Shown: positions 32,318 through 40,761, numbered from the stretch's first letter. The stretch is DNA of 64,000 nt from CAXBCP01 sp963974055 (GCA_963974055.1 CAXBCP010000021.1:1-64000), one strand, 5' to 3'. Notes: a model not told the origin generated them from the sequence alone. Numbers and translations: made by a program.

Positions 32318-33433
32318 ATGACAACCGGAAATCAATCCGCAATCGAAGATCAGGCACGTCTGTCGGAGGAAGCTGCGGCGCTGAATATGGTCGCGTTCTG
32401 GGATGTTCGTGGCGATATCGAGCCGACGGAACCGCGGCCAAGGGTCCATCCGCATGTCTGGAAATGGAATGAGGTCGCGCCACGGCTTCACCGGTCGGCC
32501 CACGCGATTCCGCTTGAGAGCGCCGAAAGACGGGCGTTGCTGTGTTCGAATCCCGGCCTGAGCCCGAAGCCCTATATGACGGATACGATCCTGGCGGCCT
32601 ATTCGCTCTACAACCCGGGGGAACAGGCGCCGGTCCATCGTCATACCCCGTCGGCGAGCCGCTTTCTGCTGGAAGGTGCCGGCGGCTTTACCACCGTCGA
32701 CGGCGAAAAGTGCATGATGCGCCGGGGCGATGTAATTCTGACGCCCAACGGGACGTGGCACGATCACGGCAACGACGGAGACGAGCCCATTGTCTGGATG
32801 GATGTGCTCGACCTGCCGCTGGTCGAAAGTCTGAATAACAGCATTTTCGAATTCGACTATCGCGAAACCGAATCCCAGTCGAACACCGGCGAGCCATTGC
32901 AGCGCGCCACCCAGCAAATCAGGTATCCCGAAGATCATTCGACCCAGCTCTACGGCCAGGGCGGAATGGTCCCCCTGTTCGGCGACAAGGTGCGCGGCCG
33001 TCCGGGGGCGTCGCCGATGCTCATCTACCGGGGCGCCGATATCCGGGCGCAACTCGCGCGGTTACGGGATTATCCGGCGGATCCGCATGACGGGGTGATT
33101 ATAGAACTTGTCGACCCGGTGACCGGCGGACCGGTAATGTCCACGCTTTCCTATCGAGCGCAGCTCCTGCGGCCCGGCGAGCGCACCCGGACCCATCGTC
33201 ATACCGCCAGCACGATCTACTGCGTGATAGAGGGAGGCGGGGTGACCCGGGTCAATGACACCACTCTTCACTGGGAACGGAATGACGCATTCTGCGTTCC
33301 CGGCTGGGCATGGCATTCCTTCCAAAATACCACGCCGGACGATTCCGTTCTGTATTCGGTCACCGACGCGCCGACGCTTGTAAAGCTTGGCCTGTATCGC
33401 GAGGAAGCGGGCGCGTCCGCCGATGCGTCCTGA
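32318..33433 (+). CDS. Gentisate 1,2-dioxygenase-like bicupin
   Basis: A 371-residue bicupin. The N-terminal metal motif is PVHRHTPSASRFLLEG (about residues 106-121) with the later His in NGTWHDHGNDG. The C-terminal cupin is RTHRHTASTIYCVIEG (about 286-301) with PGWAWHSFQN. Gentisate and 1-hydroxy-2-naphthoate dioxygenases have this two-cupin layout and use Fe(II) to cleave the ring between C1 and C2. GGGAGGA upstream of 32318 is a strong ribosome-binding site. It is divergent from IclR and followed after 86 bases by an MFS transporter that may import the aromatic acid. Gentisate is the likeliest substrate, but salicylate or hydroxynaphthoate cannot be excluded. Confidence 0.87.
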   Translation: MTTGNQSAIEDQARLSEEAAALNMVAFWDVRGDIEPTEPRPRVHPHVWKWNEVAPRLHRSAHAIPLESAERRALLCSNPGLSPKPYMTDTILAAYSLYNPGEQAPVHRHTPSASRFLLEGAGGFTTVDGEKCMMRRGDVILTPNGTWHDHGNDGDEPIVWMDVLDLPLVESLNNSIFEFDYRETESQSNTGEPLQRATQQIRYPEDHSTQLYGQGGMVPLFGDKVRGRPGASPMLIYRGADIRAQLARLRDYPADPHDGVIIELVDPVTGGPVMSTLSYRAQLLRPGERTRTHRHTASTIYCVIEGGGVTRVNDTTLHWERNDAFCVPGWAWHSFQNTTPDDSVLYSVTDAPTLVKLGLYREEAGASADAS

Positions 33434-33519
33434 CCGGCCGGGCGTAACCCCGCGGGCGCTTCGGGGCGGAACGCGGCGGCCGCTGGACACGGAACGGCGA
33501 TCATGGCAAAGCCCGTGCC

Positions 33520-34737
33520 GTGTATGCGCTGATCTTTACAGTTTTCGTCGACATGGTCGGGTTCGGCATCGTGCTGCCGTTGCTGCCGCTCTATGCTCAG
33601 AAATTCGGCGCATCGCCTGAAATCGTCACCCTGGTCGCGGTCAGCTATACGCTTGCGCAGTCGATATTCGGGCCGTTCTGGGGCTGGCTCAGCGACCGGA
33701 TCGGGCGCAAGCCGGTCCTGCTGCTGACCATCGGCGGCACGTTCTGCGCCTATTTCCTGCTCGCCTTCACGTCGTCGCTGTGGATGCTGTTTGCGGCGCG
33801 GTTCTTCGGCGGGGCAATGGCCGCCAATATGAGCGTCACCCATGCCCTGATCGCCGATCTCACCCGGCCCGAAGACCGCACCCGGGCCATTGCCCGGCTG
33901 TCCGGCGCCGCCGGGCTCGGATTCGTTGCCGGGCCGGCGATCGGCGGCCTGCTGGGCGGCAGCGACCCGGCCAGTCCCGATTTCATCACGCCCTATCTGG
34001 CCGCGGCGGTCTTCTCGGCGGTGGCGTTCTGTCTCGCCATCGTGCTGATCACGGAATCGGTATCGGACGACCAGAAAATCCGTGCCCGCCAGATGCCCGG
34101 CCTGAAAAGCTGGGTCGCGGTCTTCGCCAAACCGCAGACGCGGCTGGTGCTCTGTCTGATGTTCTGTACGCCGTTCGTTTTTGCCGGGGTCGAGGTAATT
34201 ATCGTGCTGTGGTCGGAACGGGTCTGGGGCTGGGGGCCGCATCAGAACGGCCTGTTCTATGCCTGGATGGGGCTGTGCCACATGGTTCTGCAGTGGTTCG
34301 TGATCGGCCGGCTGGCCGCGCGCATCGGCGAACGCGCACTGGTGACCGCGGGCGCGATTTCCCTCGGTGCCGGGGTGCTGTGGCTGCCTCTCGCGTCGAG
34401 CGAGGTCGAACTCTATCTCGGCGCCGTCCTGATGATCTTCGGCACGGCGTCCAATGCCTCGGCGCTGAGCAGCCTGCTTTCGCAATATGCCGATGCGGAC
34501 AGCCGGGGGCGGGTTCTCGGTGTCGGCCAGACTTTCGGCGGATTCGGCCGGATTGGCGGCCCGGCGTTGGCCGGGGTCGCGTTTGCCGCGCTCGGCGTCC
34601 ACTGGCCGTTCTATGCCGGGGCCGTCGCGATGGTGTTTATGGCGGTTTTCAGCCGCCGGATCGCGGTCCGGCGGGCGTCCGAGATTTCGGCGGACGATTC
34701 GCCAGATAAACCCGTCAAAGAGCGCCAAAATCCTTGA
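33520..34737 (+). CDS. MFS transporter (tetracycline-resistance-like fold)
   Basis: A 405-residue, 12-helix major facilitator protein. The family signature is in the loop after helix 2 (GWLSDRIGRKPVLLL), preceded by VDMVGFGIVLPLLPLYAQKF. The repeat signature in the second half is weak. A GTG start at 33520 is used. The only ATG nearby (33503) is out of frame, and the frame closes at 33445, so the N-terminus is short before helix 1. No good ribosome-binding site is visible. By position it may move the substrate of the upstream dioxygenase, but drug efflux is an equal alternative. Confidence 0.82.
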   Translation: MYALIFTVFVDMVGFGIVLPLLPLYAQKFGASPEIVTLVAVSYTLAQSIFGPFWGWLSDRIGRKPVLLLTIGGTFCAYFLLAFTSSLWMLFAARFFGGAMAANMSVTHALIADLTRPEDRTRAIARLSGAAGLGFVAGPAIGGLLGGSDPASPDFITPYLAAAVFSAVAFCLAIVLITESVSDDQKIRARQMPGLKSWVAVFAKPQTRLVLCLMFCTPFVFAGVEVIIVLWSERVWGWGPHQNGLFYAWMGLCHMVLQWFVIGRLAARIGERALVTAGAISLGAGVLWLPLASSEVELYLGAVLMIFGTASNASALSSLLSQYADADSRGRVLGVGQTFGGFGRIGGPALAGVAFAALGVHWPFYAGAVAMVFMAVFSRRIAVRRASEISADDSPDKPVKERQNP

Positions 34738-34762
34738 CGCAGGCCGTCCGGGCGACTAAAAC
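34734..34762 (+). promoter_or_regulatory. Promoter of rpmB
   Basis: TTGACG and TAAAAC are separated by 17 bases, a good sigma70-type match. The -35 overlaps the stop codon of the MFS gene. Predicted transcription starts near 34769, about 60 bases before rpmB. Confidence 0.55.
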
Positions 34763-34773
34763 TTCGCGCTTTC

Positions 34774-34795
34774 CGGGCCACAAAAGGCCCGTTTT
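34774..34795 (+). terminator. Short terminator-like hairpin in the rpmB leader
   Basis: CGGGCC and GGCCCG form a 6-bp stem around ACAAAA, followed by TTTT. It lies downstream of the predicted rpmB promoter and upstream of the start codon. It could end transcripts from the MFS gene, or act on the rpmB transcript itself as an attenuator or 5' stabiliser. Confidence 0.5.
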
Positions 34796-34828
34796 ACGTG
34801 TTGAAACAAGAATTTTGGGGACGACATC

Positions 34829-35119
34829 ATGTCCAGAAGATGCTCCATGACGGGTAAAGGCGTAATGGCCGGCAACAATGTCAGCCATGCCCACAACAAG
34901 ACCCGCCGCCGTTTCCTGCCCAATCTGCAGGTCACGTCGCTGTTGTCGGACGCGCTCGGCGAAGTCGTTCGCCTGCGGTTGTCGGCGCGTGCGATCCGGA
35001 CGATCGAGCACAAAGGCGGCCTTGACCGCTTCCTGCTGGACACCGCCGACGCCAAGCTGCCTGAAGAAGCGCTGGCGCTGAAGCGCAAGGTCAAGAAGGC
35101 GACGGTCGCCGCGGCCTGA
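34829..35119 (+). CDS. rpmB: 50S ribosomal protein L28
   Basis: A 96-residue ribosomal protein of the large subunit. The N-terminus MSRRCSMTGKGVMAGNNVSHAHNKT carries the L28 signature, followed by RRFLPNLQ. The C-terminal extension (LDRFLLDTADAKLPEEALAL, then RKVKKA) is typical of alphaproteobacterial L28. It is a single-gene unit with its own promoter and a strong terminator immediately downstream. The usual second zinc-type Cys motif is incomplete: only one Cys is seen. Confidence 0.98.
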   Translation: MSRRCSMTGKGVMAGNNVSHAHNKTRRRFLPNLQVTSLLSDALGEVVRLRLSARAIRTIEHKGGLDRFLLDTADAKLPEEALALKRKVKKATVAAA

Positions 35120-35141
35120 GCGTCTTCGGAGATAGAGATTT

Positions 35142-35171
35142 AAAAAGGCCCGCTTTTCAGCGGGCCTTTTT
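35142..35171. terminator. Bidirectional terminator between rpmB and the DsbB-like gene
   Basis: A perfect 13-bp stem (AAAAAGGCCCGCT with AGCGGGCCTTTTT) surrounds TTTC. The A and T runs at the two ends make it work on both strands. It serves rpmB on the plus strand and the DsbB-like gene, which stops at 35172, on the minus strand. Confidence 0.92.
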
Positions 35172-35567
35172 CTATGCCGAACCGGTCGAATCCGCCGGCC
35201 GCGGCATCCACAGAAGCAGTGCCTGGCCGACCAGAATGCCGAGCGCACCGGCGGCCAGGATCATGTTCACGGGATTGGACGGCTCGCCGGCATTCAGGTT
35301 GCGGATCACCAGAAACAGCTGGGCGCAGGCCACATGCGCCCCCAGGAATCCGACGCACAGCGCCGGGTAGCGCAGCCACCAGCGGCGAGGGTCGGGCAAC
35401 AGCATGACCAGGCCCACAAGGCCGATCGCCGTGCGCTGGGCGCGGCAATAGACGCATTCATGGACCAGTCCCGACAGGTCGATCCACCACGTTACCGCGC
35501 AGACCAGAACCGCCAGAATGCCGAGCAGGCGGAGGTTGCGGCTGAGCCATTCAAGAAGCGCTGTCAT
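35172..35567 (-). CDS. DsbB-like disulfide bond formation membrane protein
   Basis: A 131-residue four-helix inner membrane protein. The helices are about residues 12-30, 44-60, 67-90 and 98-118. The redox pair is in HECVYCRAQRTAIG (residues 38 and 41), matching the first Cys pair of DsbB, and is followed by the family's short helix. The second periplasmic loop, where DsbB has its other Cys pair, lacks a matching CxnC; a single Cys (ACAQLF) lies in helix 3. It may pass electrons to quinone but not oxidise DsbA in the usual two-step way. It lies nine bases downstream of the nitroreductase-like gene. Confidence 0.7.
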   Translation of the reverse strand: MTALLEWLSRNLRLLGILAVLVCAVTWWIDLSGLVHECVYCRAQRTAIGLVGLVMLLPDPRRWWLRYPALCVGFLGAHVACAQLFLVIRNLNAGEPSNPVNMILAAGALGILVGQALLLWMPRPADSTGSA

Positions 35568-35576
35568 GACAGCGGC

Positions 35577-36233
35577 TCAGATCACTTCGCAGACTTCGTC
35601 GAAATCGTAGCGGTAGAACCGGGGGCCCTTGATGCCTTCGAGATCGCCATAGCCGATATTGCACAGGAAATTCGATTTCCAGTTCCGGCCCTCCAGGAAT
35701 TCCGCATCCGCCGCCTCGGTATTGAAGCCGCCCATCGCGCCGGCATCGAGCCCGACCGCACGGATCGCCATGATCAGATAGGCGCCCTGCAGCGTGCCCT
35801 GCTGAAAGGCGAAATGCCGGGCCAGATCGGCGTTGGATACGAAGCGTTCGCCCATTTCGGGGCGTATCGGATAGAGCTTGGCGAAATTGCTGTAAAATTC
35901 GAGGTCGTAGGCAAGAAGGGCCGTGACCGGCGCCGCCATGGTCTTGTCGACATTGGCCGGCATCAGGCAGGGCCGCAACCGTTCCTTGGCCTCGGGCGAG
36001 CGGATAAAGATCAGGCGCGCCGGCTGCGTGTTCGAACTGGTCGATCCGAATTTCACGAGGTCGTATATTTCGCGAAGCTGGTCGTCGGTGACTTCCCGGT
36101 CCTGGAACCAGTTATGGCTGCGGCCTTCGCGGAAAATAAGGTCGAGGGAATTGTCGTCGAGCCGCTGGATTTTTTCGCGGTATGCCGTGATGCGTGCGCG
36201 GGCGGCCTCTAGTGCTTGTTCTTCAGATGACAT
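35577..36233 (-). CDS. Nitroreductase family protein, RutE-like malonic semialdehyde reductase
   Basis: A 218-residue flavin reductase of the RutE/HadB branch. Its marks are SLDLIFREGRSHNWFQDREV, then YDLVKFGSTSSNTQPARLIF and GGFNTEAADAEF. RutE reduces malonic semialdehyde to 3-hydroxypropionate in pyrimidine breakdown. The other rut genes are absent, so a generic NAD(P)H:quinone or nitro-group reductase is also possible. It heads a two-gene unit with the DsbB-like gene. Confidence 0.88.
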   Translation of the reverse strand: MSSEEQALEAARARITAYREKIQRLDDNSLDLIFREGRSHNWFQDREVTDDQLREIYDLVKFGSTSSNTQPARLIFIRSPEAKERLRPCLMPANVDKTMAAPVTALLAYDLEFYSNFAKLYPIRPEMGERFVSNADLARHFAFQQGTLQGAYLIMAIRAVGLDAGAMGGFNTEAADAEFLEGRNWKSNFLCNIGYGDLEGIKGPRFYRYDFDEVCEVI

Positions 36234-36369
36234 AACTGGCTCCGGGTCTGGAAAAATCAGGAAACAGGATAAGACGGGTTAAACATACGTTGCGTCGGGA
36301 AGGATTGCACCTGCCGTGTCGCCGGGGAGAACGCCCCGCCGGTCGGTGTTTTGCCGCCGGATAGGATGT

Positions 36370-38244
36370 TCAGGCTGCGCGGGTGCGCCGCCGGGCGCGG
36401 GCGCCGGCCGGGGTCGCGGCATCGTCGAACAATTCGGCCAGCCGGTCCATCATCGTACCGCCAAGCTGTTCGGCATCCATGATGGTGACCGCCCGGTCGT
36501 AGTAGCGTGTTACGTCATGGCCGATACCGATCGCCGTCAATTGCACGTCCGGGTAGGATTCCAGCGTCTTGATCACGTCGCGCAGGTGGCGTTCCAGGTA
36601 ATTGCCGGGATTCACAGACAGGGTCGAATCGTCGACCGGCGCGCCGTCCGAAATCACCATCAGGATCTTGCGCTGTTCGGGGCGGTTGACCATGCGGCTA
36701 TGGGCCCATAGCAATGCCTCGCCGTCGATGTTCTCTTTCAGCAGGCCTTCGCGCAGCATCAGGCCCAGCGCCTTGCGCGACCGGCGCCATGGCGCGTCGG
36801 CGGCCTTGTACACGATGTGCCGCAAATCGTTGAGACGGCCCGGGTTGGTCGGCTTGCCGTCGGCGAGCCAGCGTTCGCGGGCCTGTCCGCCTTTCCAGGC
36901 GCGGGTCGTGAAGCCGAGAATCTCGACCTTCACGCCGCAGCGTTCCAGCGTTCGGGCAAGAATATCGGCGCTCATCGCCGCGACCGTGATCGGGCGGCCG
37001 CGCATCGAGCCGGAATTGTCGATCAGCAGCGTCACGACGGTGTCGCGGAACTCGGTTTCCTTTTCGACCTTGTAGGACAGCGGGTGCATCGGGTTGGTCA
37101 CGACCCGCGACAGCCGGCCCGCGTCGAGAATGCCTTCTTCGAGATCGAATTCCCAGGACCGCGACTGCTGGGCCAGAAGGCGCCGCTGCAACCGGTTGGC
37201 CAGGCGGCCGATAATGCCCTGAAGATTGGCGAGCTGCTGATCCAGATGGTGGCGCAGCCGGGCGAGTTCATCGGGATCGCACAGATCTTCCGCCACGATG
37301 ACTTCGTCGTATTCGACCGAATATGGCTTGTAGAGCGGTTCGCGATTGCGGTCGCCCATTCCGCCATCCGGGCGGCGCTGGTGTTCCGACTGTTCGCCGT
37401 CTTCGTCGCCGGTGCCGGGCATCATTTCTTCTTCGCCCTGCTCGGACATGGATTCGTCGCCGTCCTCGACGTCCATTTCGTCCATTTCCGACGATTCGGA
37501 GCCGCTCATCTCGGCGGAGACGCCTTCCATGTCGGCATCTTCGGCATCGGCGTCTTCGGCGTCCTGTTCTTCGGCGTCTTCGCCCTGTTCGCCTTCACTC
37601 TGTTCCGTTGCTTCGGATTCCTCGTCGATCAGTTCAAGCTCGACCAGAAGGTCGGTCAGCGCCGCGGCATAGGCTTCCTGATCGTCGATACAGTCCGACA
37701 GCTTGTCGAAATCCGTATCGACCTTGTCGTTGATCCAGTCGCGCCACAGGCTGACGAGCTGTTCGCCGCCATCGGGCAGTTTCTCGCCGGTCAGCTTTTC
37801 GCGCACCATCAGTCCGATCGCTTCGGACAGCGGGGCGTCGTCGCGGACATTGACGCGGGTGTAGCCGAACGCATCGCACTTGTCTTCGAGCGCCGCCTGG
37901 AGATTGTTTGCGACGCCGGCCATCATGCGCGAGCCGAGCGCCTCGCACCGGACGCGTTCCAGCGATTCGAACACCGCCCGCGCGTTCTCGCCCTGGGGGG
38001 CACGGGTGGCGTGAAGTTCTTCGTTATGAAAACGCAGGCGAAGCGCCATCGCGTCCGCCTCGCCGCGCAGCGCGGCGACCTCGTGATCGGTGAAATCCCG
38101 CGACGGCACCGGCAGCCGGGCCTGGTTGTCGACCAGGCGCGCTTCGGATCCGTAGACAAGCGTAATGTCGTCCCGCTCGGAGATCGCGCGCATGGCGGCC
38201 GCGGTGACGCGGCGGAATTCTTCGGCCGTTTGGTCGTCGCTCAT
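36370..38244 (-). CDS. cobT: Aerobic cobaltochelatase subunit CobT
   Basis: A 624-residue subunit of the ATP-dependent CobNST chelatase, which inserts cobalt into hydrogenobyrinic acid diamide in aerobic B12 synthesis. The N-terminal domain runs to about 200. A very acidic linker (about 205-290) is mostly Asp, Glu, Ser and Met. The C-terminal VWA-type domain has a MIDAS motif in LLIDNSGSMRG and matches the CobT core (PWRRSRKALGLMLREGLLKE). It starts seven bases after cobS stops. CobN, the large subunit, is not in the window. Confidence 0.97.
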   Translation of the reverse strand: MSDDQTAEEFRRVTAAAMRAISERDDITLVYGSEARLVDNQARLPVPSRDFTDHEVAALRGEADAMALRLRFHNEELHATRAPQGENARAVFESLERVRCEALGSRMMAGVANNLQAALEDKCDAFGYTRVNVRDDAPLSEAIGLMVREKLTGEKLPDGGEQLVSLWRDWINDKVDTDFDKLSDCIDDQEAYAAALTDLLVELELIDEESEATEQSEGEQGEDAEEQDAEDADAEDADMEGVSAEMSGSESSEMDEMDVEDGDESMSEQGEEEMMPGTGDEDGEQSEHQRRPDGGMGDRNREPLYKPYSVEYDEVIVAEDLCDPDELARLRHHLDQQLANLQGIIGRLANRLQRRLLAQQSRSWEFDLEEGILDAGRLSRVVTNPMHPLSYKVEKETEFRDTVVTLLIDNSGSMRGRPITVAAMSADILARTLERCGVKVEILGFTTRAWKGGQARERWLADGKPTNPGRLNDLRHIVYKAADAPWRRSRKALGLMLREGLLKENIDGEALLWAHSRMVNRPEQRKILMVISDGAPVDDSTLSVNPGNYLERHLRDVIKTLESYPDVQLTAIGIGHDVTRYYDRAVTIMDAEQLGGTMMDRLAELFDDAATPAGARARRRTRAA

Positions 38245-38251
38245 CTGTGTG

Positions 38252-39259
38252 TCACGCTGCTGTCTGTGCGGCTTTCAGTTCCGGCAATTCGTCCCCGAAG
38301 CAGCGCTGGTAGTATTCAGCGACCGTCGTGCGTTCCAGCTCATCGCATTTGTTCAGGAAGGTCATCCGGAACGCGGTGGCGAGATCGCCGAAGATTTCGG
38401 CGTTTTCCGCCCAGGTAATGACCGTCCGCGGCGACATGACCGTCGAGATGTCCCCGGCCATGAAACCGGCGCGGGACAGATCGGCGACCCGCACCATCGA
38501 CGCGATGGTTTTGCGGCCCTCGTCGTCCTTGTCGAACGCCTTGCATTTGGACAGGACAATCGCGGTTTCCTGTTCGTGCGGCAGGTAGTTCAGCGTCGTC
38601 ACCAGGTTCCAGCGGTCGAGCTGTCCCTGGTTGATCTGCTGGGTGCCGTGATACAGGCCCGTTGTGTCGCCGAGACCGACGGTGTTCGCCGTCGCCAGCA
38701 GCCGGAAGGCCGGGTGCGGACGCAGAACCCTGTTCTGGTCCAGCAGCGTCATTTTGCCGTCGCGTTCCAGCACGCGCTGAATGACGAACATGACATCCGG
38801 GCGGCCGGCATCGTATTCGTCGAACACCAGGGCAATCGGATTCTGCAGCGCCCAGGGCAGGATGCCGTCGCGGAATTCCGTGATCTGTTTGCCGTCCTTG
38901 ACGACGATGGCGTCCTTGCCGATCAGGTCGATACGGCTGATATGGCTGTCCAGGTTGATGCGGATGCACGGCCAGTTCAACCGCGCGGCGACCTGTTCGA
39001 CATGGGTCGATTTGCCCGTGCCGTGATATCCCTGGATCAGGAGCCGGCGGTTATGGGCAAACGCAACCAGGATCGCGAGAGTCGTGTCGTGGTCGAAACA
39101 ATAGGTATCGTCGAAATCCGGCACATGCTCGGTTTTCTTCGAGTAGGCCGGAACCTCCATATCGATATCGAGTCCGAACACGTCGCGCACGGACACCGTG
39201 GTGTCCGGCAGGTCGATCTCACTAAGTTCCGCGATAAGGTTTTTGGTCTTGGAAGCCAT
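38252..39259 (-). CDS. cobS: Aerobic cobaltochelatase subunit CobS (AAA+ ATPase)
   Basis: A 335-residue AAA+ ATPase that forms a ring with CobT to power cobalt insertion. The Walker A motif is QGYHGTGKSTHVEQVA (starting about residue 76). Walker B is IALVFDEYDAGRPDV, and sensor 1 is LLATANTVGLGD. The N-terminus (LPDTTVSVRDVFGLDIDMEV) and C-terminus are typical of CobS. It lies between the J-domain gene (44-base gap) and cobT, in a conserved alphaproteobacterial operon. Confidence 0.97.
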   Translation of the reverse strand: MASKTKNLIAELSEIDLPDTTVSVRDVFGLDIDMEVPAYSKKTEHVPDFDDTYCFDHDTTLAILVAFAHNRRLLIQGYHGTGKSTHVEQVAARLNWPCIRINLDSHISRIDLIGKDAIVVKDGKQITEFRDGILPWALQNPIALVFDEYDAGRPDVMFVIQRVLERDGKMTLLDQNRVLRPHPAFRLLATANTVGLGDTTGLYHGTQQINQGQLDRWNLVTTLNYLPHEQETAIVLSKCKAFDKDDEGRKTIASMVRVADLSRAGFMAGDISTVMSPRTVITWAENAEIFGDLATAFRMTFLNKCDELERTTVAEYYQRCFGDELPELKAAQTAA

Positions 39260-39303
39260 TCAACTCCGTTCCTTCAGCATAAACGTAAAAAAAACGAGCC
39301 GCG

Positions 39304-39924
39304 CTACGTCAGGCGCTCGCTGTCCCGTAATGTCGTATAGGCGTGATTTACCGATTTTAGCCGGTCTTCGGCCCTCTTGTCGCCCCCGTTTGCGTCCGGA
39401 TGCAACGATTTTGCAAGTATTTTGTAACGTTGTTTTATATCTGCTTTGGTGATTGGCGCAACCAGCCCCAAAACGGAGAGCGCTTCGCGCTCCGGCGCGG
39501 TCAGATTCTGCATCTGCACCTGCGCTTCACGTTCCGCCCGCGGGTCCGTCGGGCCGTCGCCCAGAAGACTCAGCGGATCGTGAAACTGGGCCCCGTTCGC
39601 CCCGGGGCGCGAACCCAGCGGCCAGGTCGGCCGCTGCCAGACGATATCCTTGCGGATTTCCGCTTCGACGGCGGCATCGTCCATTCCGGCGTAATAGTTC
39701 CAGGCGGCATTGTATTCCCGCACGTGGTCGAGACAGAACCAGTAGAAATTCGACAGTTCCGTGCGCGATTTCGGTGCGCGGAACGTTCCCGGTTCGGCGC
39801 AGTCCGGGTGATCGCACGCCGCGGCGGCGGCGTCCGCGCCGGGCGCCTGTCCGGCCCCGCCGGGTGCATTGTCTGTAAGCGGGGTATCCAGAACGGAGCC
39901 GTTATTGCTGCCTTCTTTTGACAT
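39304..39924 (-). CDS. J-domain (DnaJ-like) molecular chaperone
   Basis: A 206-residue co-chaperone. The J domain is C-terminal (about 145-206): VLGLVAPITKADIKQRYKIL, then SLHPDANGGDKRAEDRLKSV and NHAYTTLRD. The HPD motif (LHPD) needed to stimulate DnaK is intact. Ahead of it is a region with the pattern CDHPDCAEPGTFRAPKSRTE and FYWFCLDHVREYNAAWNYY, containing a possible metal-binding set of Cys/His. This layout recurs upstream of cobS in many alphaproteobacteria. It is divergent from bolA. The start at 39924 was chosen because upstream in-frame sequence is antisense to bolA. Confidence 0.93.
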   Translation of the reverse strand: MSKEGSNNGSVLDTPLTDNAPGGAGQAPGADAAAAACDHPDCAEPGTFRAPKSRTELSNFYWFCLDHVREYNAAWNYYAGMDDAAVEAEIRKDIVWQRPTWPLGSRPGANGAQFHDPLSLLGDGPTDPRAEREAQVQMQNLTAPEREALSVLGLVAPITKADIKQRYKILAKSLHPDANGGDKRAEDRLKSVNHAYTTLRDSERLT

Positions 39925-40026
39925 CCCGGCAGTATGATCGCCGGAATTTCCCCATGCAAGGACGTGCCTTTTGCCGCGAATGGGGGTATTTCCTGTGCTG
40001 GATCCCGATTTCGGAAGATAGACTGT

Positions 40027-40287
40027 ATGACTGTAGCGCAATCGATCGAGAAAAAACTGACGGAGGCATTCGCGCCGCACTCCCTGGTCGTGACGGACGA
40101 ATCTCATCTTCATGCCGGTCATGTCGGTGCGCGGCCGGAAGGCGAAACCCATTTCCGGGTGGAAATCGTCTCCGCTGCCTTCGCCGATTGCAGCCGGGTC
40201 GAACGTCAACGCCTCGTCTACGGGGTGCTGCGTGACGAACTTGCCGGGCCTGTCCATGCGTTGTCGGTGCTGGCCGCCCCGCCCTGA
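40027..40287 (+). CDS. bolA: BolA family protein
   Basis: An 86-residue protein with the BolA fold, which pairs with monothiol glutaredoxins to bind or move [2Fe-2S] clusters and which also affects morphology and stress response. Typical segments are SIEKKLTEAF, ESHLHAGHVGARPEGETHFRV and RQRLVYGVLRDEL. The cluster-ligand His is in the HxHAGH stretch. A dithiol glutaredoxin of class 3 lies at 60.5 kb but is not a monothiol partner. It is divergent from the J-domain gene across 102 bases. Confidence 0.95.
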   Translation: MTVAQSIEKKLTEAFAPHSLVVTDESHLHAGHVGARPEGETHFRVEIVSAAFADCSRVERQRLVYGVLRDELAGPVHALSVLAAPP

Positions 40288-40452
40288 TCCGGGCTGCGGA
40301 ACGGTGTGTTCGGTCGGCGGCGACGGCTGTTCAAAATAATATGCATACAACCGTAATACATAAAATGTCTGGCCGGGTCAGCCTGAGCGGGTAAACTGTC
40401 GTCGTCGTCTTGTCTTGCACGAGAGTCAAAAATTAAACGATAGGACGAAAAA

Positions 40453-40494
40453 GTTGAATAATAACTCAACCTGGAATAGATGTATGATTCATCT
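40453..40494. promoter_or_regulatory. Two short inverted repeats before the ribbon-helix-helix gene
   Basis: GTTGA-N8-TCAAC (40453-40470) and AGATG-N7-CATCT (40478-40494) lie in tandem in an AT-rich 228-base gap, 22-63 bases before the ribbon-helix-helix start. They could be binding sites for self-regulation, but each arm is only five bases. Confidence 0.3.
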
Positions 40495-40515
40495 GTTCGG
40501 GCTCAATAACAAAAA

Positions 40516-40761
40516 GTGGGTGTAACAGTGGTATTAGCGTCTCCCCTTGTAACTCGGAATGTAAATGTCGGCGGCCGGCGGACCAGCGTCCGGCTCGAAC
40601 CCGACCTGTGGGAAGCCCTGCGCGATATCGCGGCGCGGGAAGAAAGGTCGATGCACGAAATCTGTTCTGATATCGACAGAACGCGGGGCGACACGCGCCT
40701 GACTTCGGCGATGCGCATCTATATCGTCAATTATTTCCGGTCGGCGGCAAACCCATCCTGA
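40516..40761 (+). CDS. Ribbon-helix-helix domain protein
   Basis: An 81-residue DNA-binding protein. The RHH core is RRTSVRLEPDLWEALRDIAA, then REERSMHEICSDIDRTRG, with a beta strand (TSVRLEP) followed by two helices and the usual C-terminal TSAMRIYIVNYFR. RHH proteins bind as dimers or tetramers to short repeats. The start is a GTG at 40516; a second in-frame GTG at 40528 is also possible. It is convergent with the DUF2889 gene. The target genes are unknown, and no toxin gene is adjacent, so it is not an obvious antitoxin. Confidence 0.85.
   Translation: MGVTVVLASPLVTRNVNVGGRRTSVRLEPDLWEALRDIAAREERSMHEICSDIDRTRGDTRLTSAMRIYIVNYFRSAANPS

Noticed and set aside
33503..33530. ATG at 33503 as the start of the MFS transporter.
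   Set aside because: It is out of frame with the transporter and meets a stop after nine codons. The GTG at 33520 is the only reasonable start.
36817..38418. A 533-codon plus-strand open frame opposite cobT and the cobS end.
   Set aside because: CobT is clear on the minus strand. The antisense frame is composition-driven and its Phe/His-rich repeats mirror the acidic CobT linker.
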